NCBI RefSeq assembly: GCF_013373065.1
Contig: NZ_JABXIN010000011.1
Location: 186,001-250,000 of the forward strand
Length of the DNA stretch: 64,000 nt
Source of the DNA: Algoriphagus sp.
GTDB lineage: Bacteria > Bacteroidota > Bacteroidia > Cytophagales > Cyclobacteriaceae
Direction of reading: 5' to 3'
The notes under the pieces were generated by a model. The model was not told where the DNA came from and searched no databases. It saw nothing but the letters and a program-made list of their open reading frames with translations. Positions 1-8,660 of this stretch are shown piece after piece. Position 1 is the first letter of the stretch. Each line of letters starts with the position of its first letter. Both the position numbers and the translations under genes were made by a program.

Positions 1-26
1 CTAAATATTATCTTAACTTTAGATAG

Positions 27-56
27 GAGCTTGCTAGTTAGCAGGCTCTTTTTTTT
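27..56 (+). terminator. Rho-independent terminator of an upstream gene
   Basis: A 9-bp stem (GAGCTTGCT at 27-35 paired with AGCAGGCTC at 40-48, one G-T wobble) with an AGTT loop is followed directly by eight T residues. It closes a plus-strand gene that lies outside the window to the left. Confidence 0.85.
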
Positions 57-118
57 GAATTTGATGCAATCTTCAATTTTAGTACTTTCTTGAAAGTAAC
101 TAGTAAACAATCACTCAA

Positions 119-502
119 ATGAAAATGAAGCTTATTCGAATGGGGTTGTACCTAATGGCAGGTTTTTATCTAATAGGAGGGCTCAATCATTTTTTAAATC
201 CATCATTTTACCTCCCACTGATTCCAGAATATTTTCCGGAAAAGGAATTTATTAATTACTTGGCTGGAATTTTTGAAATCAGTTTTTCAATCTGTTTACT
301 GCTGAAAAGATTTCGAAAAATTGCATCCTATGGCATAATAGCCATGCTAATTGCTTTTATTCCCAGTCACATCTACTTTATACAAATTAATGCCTGCGTA
401 CCTGATGGTCTCTGTACTCCTTTATGGGTTGCATGGGTTCGATTACTGATTATTCACCCATTATTGATGATGTGGGCTTGGATTTATAGAGATCTAGAAT
501 AG
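119..502 (+). CDS. DoxX-like small integral membrane protein
   Basis: This is a 127-residue protein with about four hydrophobic segments (roughly residues 5-20, 43-62, 70-90 and 100-122), the size and layout of DoxX/MauE-like membrane proteins. The N-terminal GGLNHFLNP stretch resembles the start of DoxX-like proteins. A Cys pair around residue 92 (CVPDGLC) could be redox active, but that is inference. It stands alone between a terminator and the TetR operator region, so context gives no substrate. The start could be either of two close ATGs (119 or 125). Confidence 0.65.
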   Translation: MKMKLIRMGLYLMAGFYLIGGLNHFLNPSFYLPLIPEYFPEKEFINYLAGIFEISFSICLLLKRFRKIASYGIIAMLIAFIPSHIYFIQINACVPDGLCTPLWVAWVRLLIIHPLLMMWAWIYRDLE

Positions 503-516
503 TAAAGGTCTACCTT

Positions 517-553
517 TTGTAAATATTACTAACAAAATTGTAAATATTACTAA
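517..553. promoter_or_regulatory. Tandem 16-bp direct repeat, probable TetR operator
   Basis: The sequence TTGTAAATATTACTAA occurs twice exactly, at 517-532 and 538-553, with a period of 21 bp, which is two helical turns. Each copy contains the near-palindrome GTAAATATTAC. It lies 47 bp upstream of the TetR-family gene that opens the efflux operon. Two identical sites on one face of the helix in front of a TetR gene are most simply read as its own operator. Binding itself is not shown by the sequence. Confidence 0.6.
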
Positions 554-599
554 ACTTAATCGAAGTAATACCCGTTATAGCCTCTGAACCTAGAAGAAA

Positions 600-1280
600 A
601 TGGAGGCAATTCTTAGTAAAATGAAGGTAGAGGTGAACCCAAATCTCTACCAAAAAGAGCCCTTTAGTTCAAGTTTGGGGATTTCGATTGTTCAAGAAGG
701 AACTCGAATGATCAAGGAACTTGGATTGGAGAACTTTACCTTTAAAAAGCTTTCTCAAGAGATTGGTAGTACAGAAGCGGCTATTTATAGGTATTTTGAG
801 AACAAACACAAATTATTGCTTTATTTGACCGCGTGGTATTGGGGTTGGATGGAGCACAATTTGGTTTTCGGAACAGCTAATTTGGAGGATCCAGCCATGC
901 GATTAGAGTTGGCTATTCGCTTATTGTCAGATGGTCCTATTTTCCAAAAAAATGAATACCTCGACCCGATTCAATTACGGGAAATCGTGATCAATGAATC
1001 ATTAAAAGGTTTTCTAACCAAAGAAGTTGATTACGAGCACGAAGCAGGTGTATTTGCGCAGGTATACAAATTTGGAGCGCGGATCGCAGCTATTATTTCT
1101 GAGTTGAATCCTAATTACAAATACCCGAAAACACTGGTCTATACCGTGTTAGAATCCAGCTTATTACAATCTTTCAATTCCCAGCATTTACCGGGAATGA
1201 CTGAAAATTCTATCAATGCAGCTGAACGATTTAAGTTTTTCTATCAACTGGTGATCAAAACCATTCAACATGACAACTAA
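600..1280 (+). CDS. TetR/AcrR-family transcriptional regulator
   Basis: The protein has 226 residues. The N-terminal helix-turn-helix is typical of TetR proteins: residues about 46-75 include FTFKKLSQEIGSTEAAIYRYF, shown here as FTFKKLSQEIG then AAIYRYFENKHKLL. The remaining two thirds are helical and would form the ligand-binding and dimer domain. It overlaps the next gene, an ABC protein, by 11 bp, so it is the first gene of the export operon and very likely represses it. A perfect tandem repeat upstream is the likely operator. The inducer is unknown. A second in-frame ATG at 621 is a possible alternative start. Confidence 0.85.
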   Translation: MEAILSKMKVEVNPNLYQKEPFSSSLGISIVQEGTRMIKELGLENFTFKKLSQEIGSTEAAIYRYFENKHKLLLYLTAWYWGWMEHNLVFGTANLEDPAMRLELAIRLLSDGPIFQKNEYLDPIQLREIVINESLKGFLTKEVDYEHEAGVFAQVYKFGARIAAIISELNPNYKYPKTLVYTVLESSLLQSFNSQHLPGMTENSINAAERFKFFYQLVIKTIQHDN

Positions 1281-2973
1281 TTCTGGTATTACACCCATGG
1301 CCCGTTTATTCCGTCTATTGAAGGAAGAAAAGAGCCAGGTTTATTCAATTTATTTCTATGCCGTACTGAATGGCCTTATCACGCTAACCTTGCCTTTGGG
1401 TATTCAGGCCATTTTGAATTTTATCCTTGGGGGAAGGATTTCTACTTCTTGGGTAATCTTGGTCATTATTGTGGCCGCTGGGGTTGCTTTTGGAGGATTT
1501 CTACAAATCTCCCAATTGCAAATCATGGAAAAACTCCAACAGCGAGTTTTTGCAAAGGCTGGTCTTTCATTGGCCTATCGGCTACCTAGAGTCAAGCCGG
1601 AATTGATGCATGGTAATCATGCACCGGAGGTAGTCAATCGTTTTTTCGATACTGTAAACCTTCAAAAAGGCCTTGCGAAAATTCTGATTGACTTCTCAAC
1701 AGCCTTGTTACAGGTAATATTCGGTTTATTGCTTCTCTCTGTTTATCACTTTACATTCATCATTTTCGGGCTCGTACTAATCAGTATTCTAGCACTGATT
1801 TTCTATTTCTCAGGCCCTAGGGGTATGGAGACAGCGTTGAAGGAGTCAACTTATAAGTATAAGACTGCTTATTGGCTGGAAGAGATAGCCCGAACGATGA
1901 ATTCTTTCAAGCTGGTAGGACAAACACGTTTACCGATTCTGCGTGCTGACAAGCTTCTTCAACACTATGTAGATTTTCGATCCAAGCACTTTGGAGTCTT
2001 GATTTTCCAATACAAAATCATGATTGCATTTAAAGTGCTAATCGTTGCAAGTTTGTTGATCGCAGGAAGTTTGCTTTTAATGGAAGAGCAAATCAGTATC
2101 GGCCAATTTGTAGCAGCGGAAGTAATCATCATCTTGGTTGTTAACTCCGTAGAAAAGCTGATTCTTTCATTAGAAACTGTTTATGATACGCTTGTAGCAA
2201 CTGAGAAACTCGGGCATGTGATGGATTTGGAATTAGAGGATGCCGAGGGAAATGAAAAGGTAATCACCAGTACTTCTTCTGGATTGAAATTCGCGATGGA
2301 AAATGTCACTTTTCAACCCAAAGACAATTATTCCCCCATTCTCAATAACATCAATATGGTGATTGAGCCTGGGAAAAAGGTAGCCGTCACCGGAAGGAGC
2401 GGTTCAGGAAAAAGTGCCATGTTGATGCTTTTTTCTGGTCTTTATGAAGAGTATAAAGGAAAGGTGTCTATCAATGATCTTTCCTTGGATATGATTCAAA
2501 AGGAAAAATATAGATCCATGGTCGGCGATTTTCTCGAAATGCAACAAGTTTTTCACGGAAGCATTCTGGAAAATATAACGGTTGGTAGAGAATACGATCA
2601 GGCTCAATTAGAAGAAATTTTAGAGCTTACTGGATTAAAAGATCAGGTTTATCAGATGCCAAAAGACTTGGATACGGAGGTACAACCTGAAGGAAAAGGA
2701 TTCTCAAAAAGAATTATTCAAAGTATTCTATTGTGTAGAGCGTTGCTTGGCCAACCGAAAGCCATGGTGATGGAAAATGCACTGGATCATCTTTTTGAAG
2801 ATGAAAAGCAACGAGTCATTCAATATCTGATTAGTGGGGATTGGACCTTGTTATTGGTTACTCAAGATGAACAGGCAATCTCCCAGATGGATGAAGTTGT
2901 TCTGCTTGATAATGGAAGCTTGGTATACCAAGGTGACCATTCTGGATATGTTAAAATGAAAAAGGGATTGTAA
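1270..2973 (+). CDS. ABC transporter transmembrane-ATPase fusion with degenerate ATPase motifs
   Basis: This 567-residue protein has the layout of a type I secretion or multidrug half-transporter: a transmembrane domain (about residues 20-310) and a nucleotide-binding domain (about 335-567). Walker A is intact (GRSGSGKS, 375-382) and a Q-loop-like LEMQQVFHGSILENI follows. The other motifs are not. The LSGGQ signature position reads FSKRI (478-482), the Walker B Asp-Glu reads Glu-Asn (502-503), and the H-loop His is Gln532. Such a domain may bind ATP but should hydrolyse it poorly alone. It is followed 1 bp later by a HlyD-type adaptor and then a TolC-type protein. The transported substrate is unknown. 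No N-terminal peptidase domain is present. Confidence 0.85.
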   Translation: MTTNSGITPMARLFRLLKEEKSQVYSIYFYAVLNGLITLTLPLGIQAILNFILGGRISTSWVILVIIVAAGVAFGGFLQISQLQIMEKLQQRVFAKAGLSLAYRLPRVKPELMHGNHAPEVVNRFFDTVNLQKGLAKILIDFSTALLQVIFGLLLLSVYHFTFIIFGLVLISILALIFYFSGPRGMETALKESTYKYKTAYWLEEIARTMNSFKLVGQTRLPILRADKLLQHYVDFRSKHFGVLIFQYKIMIAFKVLIVASLLIAGSLLLMEEQISIGQFVAAEVIIILVVNSVEKLILSLETVYDTLVATEKLGHVMDLELEDAEGNEKVITSTSSGLKFAMENVTFQPKDNYSPILNNINMVIEPGKKVAVTGRSGSGKSAMLMLFSGLYEEYKGKVSINDLSLDMIQKEKYRSMVGDFLEMQQVFHGSILENITVGREYDQAQLEEILELTGLKDQVYQMPKDLDTEVQPEGKGFSKRIIQSILLCRALLGQPKAMVMENALDHLFEDEKQRVIQYLISGDWTLLLVTQDEQAISQMDEVVLLDNGSLVYQGDHSGYVKMKKGL

Positions 2974-2974
2974 G

Positions 2975-4330
2975 ATGCTGAATATATCACGAATCAAAAT
3001 CAAGGAATCTATTCCGTTTAGTGGTGCAAAGAGTTTGGTTATGACTTTGCCTCTTCGTGAAAGCCAAAAAAGGGTTCGAATCCTTCTTTCCATCATGTTG
3101 GTGTTCTTCATAATTCTTTTTGTGCCTTGGACTCAGAATATCCGAAGTAAAGGATATGTGACTGCTTTACGCCCTGACCAAAGACCACAAACCATTCATT
3201 CAGTCATTGCAGGTAGGATCGAAAAATGGTATGTCAGTGAAGGTTCCTATGTTCAAAAAGGAGATACCATCCTTACTATTTCCGAAATCAAAGATGAATA
3301 CTTCGATTCATTGCTTTTGCCTAGAACACAGCTTCAAGTAGAAGCAAAAGCGCAATCTGTACAATCCTACCAGGAAAAAGTTCAGGCTTTGGAAAATCAA
3401 ATCCAGGCTTTGCAAAGAAATAATATCCTGAAGCTGCAGCAAGCTGAAAACAAACTTCGTATGTCTGAATTAAAAGTTCAGTCTGATAGTATTAAGTTTC
3501 AGCAAGCGAAAGTCAATTTTGAAATCGGGAAACAGCAGTTGGAAAGATGGGAGGCATTGTATGAAGAGGGAATCCGTTCTCTGACGGACTTGGAAAGTAG
3601 AAGACTTAAATTTCAGGATGTTCAGGCTAAATTAATTGCAGCTGAAAACCAATATTTAAGCAGTCAAAATGAACTAATCACGGCTAGAATTGACTTAGAC
3701 GCGATTGATAATGAATTTAAAGACAAGCTAGCGAAAGCCGAATCAGAAATGTATACGGCAATGTCTGCTCAATTTGATGCCGAAGCAACCGTTACTAAAT
3801 TGGAAAATCAGTATTCAAATTACCAGGCTCGCTCTGGCTTTCGTCATATTCTTGCCCCTCAAAATGGATATTTGGCTAAAGCTATACAAGTGGGTATTGG
3901 TGAGACTATTAAAGAAGGGGACGCTATTTTGAATATTGTTCCGGCAGATGCAGATCTAGCTGTTGAAATGTATGTACAGCCAGTAGACTTGCCATTGATT
4001 AAGGTGGGGAATAAGGTCCGATTTATCTTTGATGGTTGGCCTGCTATTGTCTTTTCGGGATGGCCTCAAATTTCAAATGGTACTTTCGGAGGAGTTGTGG
4101 TGGCCATTGATCAATTTGCAGGTCCAAATAATCAATATCGTGTTTTAGTGGTAGAAGATCTAGAAGAAGAGTCGTGGCCGGATATGTTACGAATTGGTTC
4201 TGGTGCAGATGGAATTGCACTTCTGAACGATGTTCCGGTTTGGTATGAAATCTGGCGACAGTTGAACGGTTTCCCTGCGGATTACTATACCCAAGAACAA
4301 AAAGACGCAATCGAGAAAGAGAAAAAATGA
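2975..4330 (+). CDS. HlyD-family periplasmic adaptor (membrane fusion protein)
   Basis: The protein has 451 residues. A short cytoplasmic N-terminus is followed by one membrane segment (about residues 33-53). Then comes a split lipoyl/barrel-sandwich region (RIEKWYVSEGSYVQKGDTI near 80-98 and ILAPQNGYLAKAIQVGIGE near 290-308) around a long coiled coil rich in Gln, Lys and Glu (about 110-280). This is the classic HlyD/EmrA layout, which bridges an inner-membrane pump to an outer-membrane channel. It sits between the ABC gene and the TolC-like gene and overlaps the latter by 4 bp, so the three subunits are translationally coupled. Confidence 0.9.
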   Translation: MLNISRIKIKESIPFSGAKSLVMTLPLRESQKRVRILLSIMLVFFIILFVPWTQNIRSKGYVTALRPDQRPQTIHSVIAGRIEKWYVSEGSYVQKGDTILTISEIKDEYFDSLLLPRTQLQVEAKAQSVQSYQEKVQALENQIQALQRNNILKLQQAENKLRMSELKVQSDSIKFQQAKVNFEIGKQQLERWEALYEEGIRSLTDLESRRLKFQDVQAKLIAAENQYLSSQNELITARIDLDAIDNEFKDKLAKAESEMYTAMSAQFDAEATVTKLENQYSNYQARSGFRHILAPQNGYLAKAIQVGIGETIKEGDAILNIVPADADLAVEMYVQPVDLPLIKVGNKVRFIFDGWPAIVFSGWPQISNGTFGGVVVAIDQFAGPNNQYRVLVVEDLEEESWPDMLRIGSGADGIALLNDVPVWYEIWRQLNGFPADYYTQEQKDAIEKEKK

Positions 4331-5724
4331 GAAAGCTAGCTCTTTTAATTCTTCTGTTTTTTTCCTTTCACGGAAGCTTTGCCCAAAGCCCAGGCCTAGA
4401 TACCCTGCGTTTTCAGGATTTTCTAGAGTGGGTGAGGGCTTTCCATCCGGTTTCTCGTCAAGCAGATATTACGCTTGAGATGGGACAGATGGAAGTCCGA
4501 ACAGCGCGAGGTGGTTTCGATCCCTTGCTTTTTGGGAATTTGGATCAAAAGACCTACAAATCGACAGACTATTACGATCGCCGCGAGGCAGGCGTCACCA
4601 TCCCTACCATGGCAGGGATTGAATTAATGGGTACATATGAGCAAAATTCTGGTCAATTCTTGGACCCGGAAAACAGCGTGCCATCGGGCGGTTTGTTTGC
4701 TGCTGGTGCTGCTGTCAATGTAGGACAGGGATTGATTTTGGATGAGCGTCGGGCTGCATTGCGACAAGCTAAAATCTATCAACAGTCTACTGAGGCAGAG
4801 CGTCAGGTCTTACTGAATGAACTTTATCTAAAAGGTGCTGAAACCTATTGGAAATGGTCTGAAAGCTTTTTCAATATGAAAGCGTTTGAAGAAGCAGTTC
4901 GATTGACAAAAATCAGGTATGAGGCAGTAAAAAGAAGCTTTGAGCAAGGGGATGTAGCGGCAATTGATACCGTGGAAGCTTATACACAACTTTTAAGCCG
5001 GCAGTACAGATTGCAGGGTTTGCAGAACCAATATTTCGTCCAAACTCAAATGCTGAGTTCTTTTCTTTGGAATGAAGAGGAAGAGCCCATGATGCTCAAT
5101 TCATATGTATTTCCTCAATCCTTGGATCCGGAAGATGATTTTATGATAAATAATGAAGAACTACGAGTTTTAGTAGGGAATCATCCTCAGCTTCAAATGG
5201 CTGACTTTGAGCTGGCTAGTCTTGATGTGGAACGAAGGCTCAAAAGTCAATCTTTGCTACCTGTTGTTAAGTTGAAGTACAACTTTTTGGTGGAGTCTCT
5301 CGATGGGTTTGAGCAAGCTCCCTTTTTCGAGAACAATTATAAGTTTGGAGTCTCTTTTTATACTCCCATTTTATGGAGAAAAGCTCGAGGTTCCGTAGGT
5401 TTGGCAAAAGCGAAAATTGACTTCAAACAGAATTCCAGGGATTTAAAAGAATTGGAGCTTCGGAATAAACTGGAAGCTGAAATAGATACCTGGTCTACCT
5501 ACAACTTACAAGTTCAAACTGTTCGGGAGAATGTCAATAATTTAGAGCGCCTGCTATATGCAGAAATGCGAAAGTTTGAAATGGGTGAAAGTAGTTTGTT
5601 TTTGGTTAATGCACGGGAGGTTTCAGTCTTTGATGCCCGAATTACATTAAATGGATTGGCTGCAAAACGGAAAATTTCCTTTGCAAAAGTTCGCTACGCT
5701 TCAGGGATAGGATTTGAACAATAA
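4327..5724 (+). CDS. TolC-family outer membrane efflux protein
   Basis: The protein has 465 residues with a cleavable signal peptide (hydrophobic stretch ending SFHGSFAQ, about residue 20). The body is long and helical, with the duplicated TolC-like pattern (for example RYEAVKRSFEQGDVAAIDTVEA around 198-219 and EMRKFEMGESSLFLVNAREV around 418-437). The two halves share the same motif of a helix, an F..G..S/A turn and a further helix, which is diagnostic for outer-membrane efflux proteins. It is the channel component for the adaptor and ABC protein just upstream. Its ATG overlaps the adaptor stop codon. Confidence 0.9.
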   Translation: MRKLALLILLFFSFHGSFAQSPGLDTLRFQDFLEWVRAFHPVSRQADITLEMGQMEVRTARGGFDPLLFGNLDQKTYKSTDYYDRREAGVTIPTMAGIELMGTYEQNSGQFLDPENSVPSGGLFAAGAAVNVGQGLILDERRAALRQAKIYQQSTEAERQVLLNELYLKGAETYWKWSESFFNMKAFEEAVRLTKIRYEAVKRSFEQGDVAAIDTVEAYTQLLSRQYRLQGLQNQYFVQTQMLSSFLWNEEEEPMMLNSYVFPQSLDPEDDFMINNEELRVLVGNHPQLQMADFELASLDVERRLKSQSLLPVVKLKYNFLVESLDGFEQAPFFENNYKFGVSFYTPILWRKARGSVGLAKAKIDFKQNSRDLKELELRNKLEAEIDTWSTYNLQVQTVRENVNNLERLLYAEMRKFEMGESSLFLVNAREVSVFDARITLNGLAAKRKISFAKVRYASGIGFEQ

Positions 5725-5734
5725 TAAAAGATAA

Positions 5735-6019
5735 ATGGCTGCATATGTGATCGTTCAGGTCGATATATTCGACAATAAGGTTTACGATGAATACAAAAAA
5801 TTAAGTGGAGAATCGGTAAAAGCTTATGGGGGTAAGTTTGTGCTGAGGGGGAATCCCGTAGAGGTTTTAGAAGGGGAATGGGACCACGACCGTTTGGTAA
5901 TGTTGGAGTTCCCGGATAAAGAAAGTGCAAGGAATTGGTACTATTCTAAGGAGTATCAAAAAGCAAAGGAAATCCGTAGTTCAGGCTCGGCTGCAAAATT
6001 TATTTTAATTGAAGGTTGA
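5735..6019 (+). CDS. DUF1330 family protein
   Basis: The protein has 94 residues and the compact ferredoxin-like fold pattern of DUF1330. It starts AAYVIVQVDIFD, has a central GGKFVLRGNPVEVLEGEW, then LVMLEFPDKESARNWYYS and EYQKAKEIR. Members are small dimeric alpha-beta barrel proteins of poorly known function. It follows the TolC-like gene by 10 bp in the same direction and is probably the last gene of the TetR operon, but its link to export is not evident. Confidence 0.85.
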   Translation: MAAYVIVQVDIFDNKVYDEYKKLSGESVKAYGGKFVLRGNPVEVLEGEWDHDRLVMLEFPDKESARNWYYSKEYQKAKEIRSSGSAAKFILIEG

Positions 6020-6145
6020 AAAATTGGCATTTTTATTGGTGTATACTTCAAAAAATGGAATATGAAATACAAAATTTCGATTCCATGATTCTTTAGAGTA
6101 AATTCTAACACCTTAAAATGTTCAATCGACCTAAAAAAAATTAAA

Positions 6146-6787
6146 ATGAAAAAGAATTACTTCTTAGGAAAGAATCTCCTGATTCTTTTAACTGGATCCC
6201 TGATTGCTACTTCTTGTATGACTGATACTGAAAGCCCGGTTATTCAAGATGATCAGGTTGAAATTGCACTAGAGGAAACCGGAGGAACCGGTGATGAAAA
6301 TCTTCGAAAAGGTGGATTTATGCCTTATGAGGATACTTTTTATAATTCTATTACCCCAACGTTTGGAATAGATGGCTTGTACTTTCCAGGGACCGGAACG
6401 GGTAAAGCAAGAGGTTTGGGCAAATCTTACTCCTTTTTAAATCAGCGATTAAGTGAAGATGGTACTCTTCTTTTAGGAGCGCCGGTTAAAGATTATTATA
6501 CCCAAGAATTAAATGATTTTGGGATAGATAGTGAAACATTAGACGATAAAGTATCCACTGTTGTTATTAATGAAAGAGGCCATGCATTATTCATCGAATC
6601 TGAAGAAAACGAATTAATACGTGATATCGTAAATCCCGATATAATTTATTTTAATGCAAAAATTAATATTGTTGGAGGGACAAAAATTTATAAAGATGCA
6701 GCAGGTTCGGGTACAGTAAATGGTTGGTTTGATGAAAGTTCAAATGAAGGCGTTTCAAAAGTTTCTGCAACAATAAAATTAAAATAA
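6146..6787 (+). CDS. Hypothetical lipoprotein
   Basis: I do not recognise a family. The 213-residue product begins with a lipoprotein signal (hydrophobic segment, then LIATSC with the lipidation Cys at about residue 24) followed by an acidic linker typical of surface or periplasmic lipoproteins. The rest is rich in Gly, Asp and Thr and looks like an all-beta secreted domain. It has its own 126-bp spacer upstream and a strong terminator downstream, so it is probably transcribed alone. Confidence 0.6.
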   Translation: MKKNYFLGKNLLILLTGSLIATSCMTDTESPVIQDDQVEIALEETGGTGDENLRKGGFMPYEDTFYNSITPTFGIDGLYFPGTGTGKARGLGKSYSFLNQRLSEDGTLLLGAPVKDYYTQELNDFGIDSETLDDKVSTVVINERGHALFIESEENELIRDIVNPDIIYFNAKINIVGGTKIYKDAAGSGTVNGWFDESSNEGVSKVSATIKLK

Positions 6788-6812
6788 TTCATCACCCTCT
6801 ATTCAATTAAGG

Positions 6813-6836
6813 AGCAACCTTCGGGTTGCTTTTTTT
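6813..6836 (+). terminator. Rho-independent terminator after the lipoprotein gene
   Basis: A 7-bp perfect stem AGCAACC/GGTTGCT with a stable TTCG tetraloop is followed by a run of T residues (6831-6836). It lies 26 bp after the lipoprotein stop codon. Confidence 0.9.
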
Positions 6837-6920
6837 ATTGGAATGGGTTTCATACTTTTTTATTTCCACCATTGGAATTGGGGCTAGGAAGCTGTAATTT
6901 CCATTTCTTAGTTTAGACAA

Positions 6921-7913
6921 ATGAAATCAGTACTTACCCTCGGTGAAGTAATGCTTCGCCTTTCTCCCCCCAATCACTTTCGTTTTGAACAAGCCACTTC
7001 TCTGGAGATGGAATTTGGCGGTTCCGAGGCCAATGTGGGAGCTGCATTGTCCAATTGGGGAATTCACGTAAGACATGTTACTGCATTTCCCGATAATGAA
7101 CTTGGCCATTCTGCAGCAGCTCATCTCAGAAAGAATGGAATCGATGATTCGCTGATTCAATTTAGTGAAGGAAGAATAGGCCTTTATTTTTTAGAACATG
7201 GAGCAGCCCAACGAGGATCTAAAATCATTTATGATCGCGCGGGAAGTAGTTTTTCCAATTATGATGGATCCGAGGTTGATTGGAAAGAAGTGCTGAGAAA
7301 TATTCATTGGGTTCATTGGTCAGGCATTTCTCCTGCTATTTCCCGGAAGTCAGCGGATTTGACGCTTCGTATTTTAGAAGCAGCACATGAATTAGGGATT
7401 CGAGTATCAGGTGACCTGAATTACCGTTCAAACCTTTGGAATTACGGGAAACAGCCTCATGAGATTATGCCTAAATTAATGACTTTGACTCAGGTCATGA
7501 TTGCAGGTAAACGGGATTTTAATCAATGCTTGGGAAAAGATTTTGAATCATTTGATCAGGCGAAATCATTCGCGTTTGATACCTTCCACAAGCTGCAAAT
7601 GATTGTCCGAACAAAGAGAGAAGTTCACTCTGCTTCATTTAATAGCTTATCAGCCCATCTTTACACTAAAGATCAAGATGTTAGTACCGAAACATTTGAA
7701 GTTCAGCCTATTATTGATCGTGTTGGCACAGGGGATGCTTTTGCAGGCGGTTTGATTTATGGGTTATTAATGGATCAAAGTCTGGAGCATTCATTGAATT
7801 TTGCAATTGCATGCAGCGTATTTAAGCACAGTATACCAGGAGATATTTTAAACGGAACGGTAGAAGAAATAAATGAGATTCTTCAAGGAAACAGTGGAGC
7901 AATCAAACGATAA
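6921..7913 (+). CDS. kdgK: 2-dehydro-3-deoxygluconokinase (PfkB family sugar kinase)
   Basis: The 330-residue protein carries both PfkB signatures: GGSEANVGAALSNWG near residue 32 and RVGTGDAFAGGLIYGLL near residue 270, where the GTGD Asp is the catalytic base. The family phosphorylates 2-keto-3-deoxygluconate to KDPG. The next gene, 1 bp downstream, is a KDPG aldolase, which supports this substrate over fructose or ribose. Together they turn KDG from uronic acids or polysaccharides into pyruvate and glyceraldehyde-3-phosphate. No regulator is adjacent. Confidence 0.85.
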   Translation: MKSVLTLGEVMLRLSPPNHFRFEQATSLEMEFGGSEANVGAALSNWGIHVRHVTAFPDNELGHSAAAHLRKNGIDDSLIQFSEGRIGLYFLEHGAAQRGSKIIYDRAGSSFSNYDGSEVDWKEVLRNIHWVHWSGISPAISRKSADLTLRILEAAHELGIRVSGDLNYRSNLWNYGKQPHEIMPKLMTLTQVMIAGKRDFNQCLGKDFESFDQAKSFAFDTFHKLQMIVRTKREVHSASFNSLSAHLYTKDQDVSTETFEVQPIIDRVGTGDAFAGGLIYGLLMDQSLEHSLNFAIACSVFKHSIPGDILNGTVEEINEILQGNSGAIKR

Positions 7914-7914
7914 C

Positions 7915-8580
7915 ATGAGAAATCCAGAGAGTAAATTCATTCAAAAGATGGGAGCAGCAGGAATGATGCCCATATTTTTTAATCCTGATTTAGAAACCAG
8001 CCTTCGACTAATTGAAGTTTCCTACGAAGCTGGAATTCGCGTTATTGAAATGGTAAATAGAGGGAAGGAAGCTTCTACCATTTTTCCTGAATTAAGAAAA
8101 TTAGCTGATCAAATGCCGGGCTTGTCGCTCGGAGTCGGTACGATTTACCAGCCTTGGCAGGCTGAAGAATTTGTAGATCAAGGGGCAGAATTTGTGGTAG
8201 CCCCGGTGATGAATCCAGCTTTGGGAAAGTGGTGCAAGGCAAATGATATTCCCTGGGTTCCAGGTTGCGGAACGGTTACAGAAGTTTGGGAAGCTCAGGA
8301 GCTAGGTGCAGAACTAGTCAAAGTCTATCCAGCCAATGTACTTACTCCAAGTTTTGTTAGTTCGGTTCATGCTGTTTTGCCTACCATTGAAATTATTCCT
8401 ACCGGAGGAATTGAACCTACTGCTGAGTCCGTAAAGCCTTGGTTTGATGAAGGGGTTCTCTTAGTGGGAATGGGATCCCAACTTTTTGATAAAAAACTAA
8501 TTAAGGAAAAGAATTGGCAAGAACTGAAAAACCGAATCCAGGTAGCTGCTGCACTTGTTGAAAGTTTCAAAGGGACTTAA
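7915..8580 (+). CDS. eda: KDPG / 4-hydroxy-2-oxoglutarate aldolase
   Basis: The enzyme cleaves 2-keto-3-deoxy-6-phosphogluconate to pyruvate and glyceraldehyde-3-phosphate. The class I aldolase features are visible: RVIEMVNRG holding the conserved Glu, the GVGTIYQPWQAEEFVDQGA strand-helix, and the Schiff-base lysine in ELVKVYPANVL. PTGGIEPT forms the phosphate-binding loop. I chose the ATG at 7915, giving about 221 residues, right after the kinase stop. The upstream in-frame ATG at 7873 would add 14 atypical residues inside the kinase gene. It forms an operon with kdgK. Confidence 0.9.
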   Translation: MRNPESKFIQKMGAAGMMPIFFNPDLETSLRLIEVSYEAGIRVIEMVNRGKEASTIFPELRKLADQMPGLSLGVGTIYQPWQAEEFVDQGAEFVVAPVMNPALGKWCKANDIPWVPGCGTVTEVWEAQELGAELVKVYPANVLTPSFVSSVHAVLPTIEIIPTGGIEPTAESVKPWFDEGVLLVGMGSQLFDKKLIKEKNWQELKNRIQVAAALVESFKGT

Positions 8581-8660
8581 TGCGTTAAAAATCCTTCGAT
8601 TACCAAAATTTCCTATTCAAACTCGCATTCAGTTAAAATATCATTTACTTTTTTCGGCAC

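Noticed and set aside
7873..7914. Upstream start for the KDPG aldolase
   Set aside because: It would extend the enzyme into the kinase gene by 14 atypical residues; ATG 7915 gives the usual family length.
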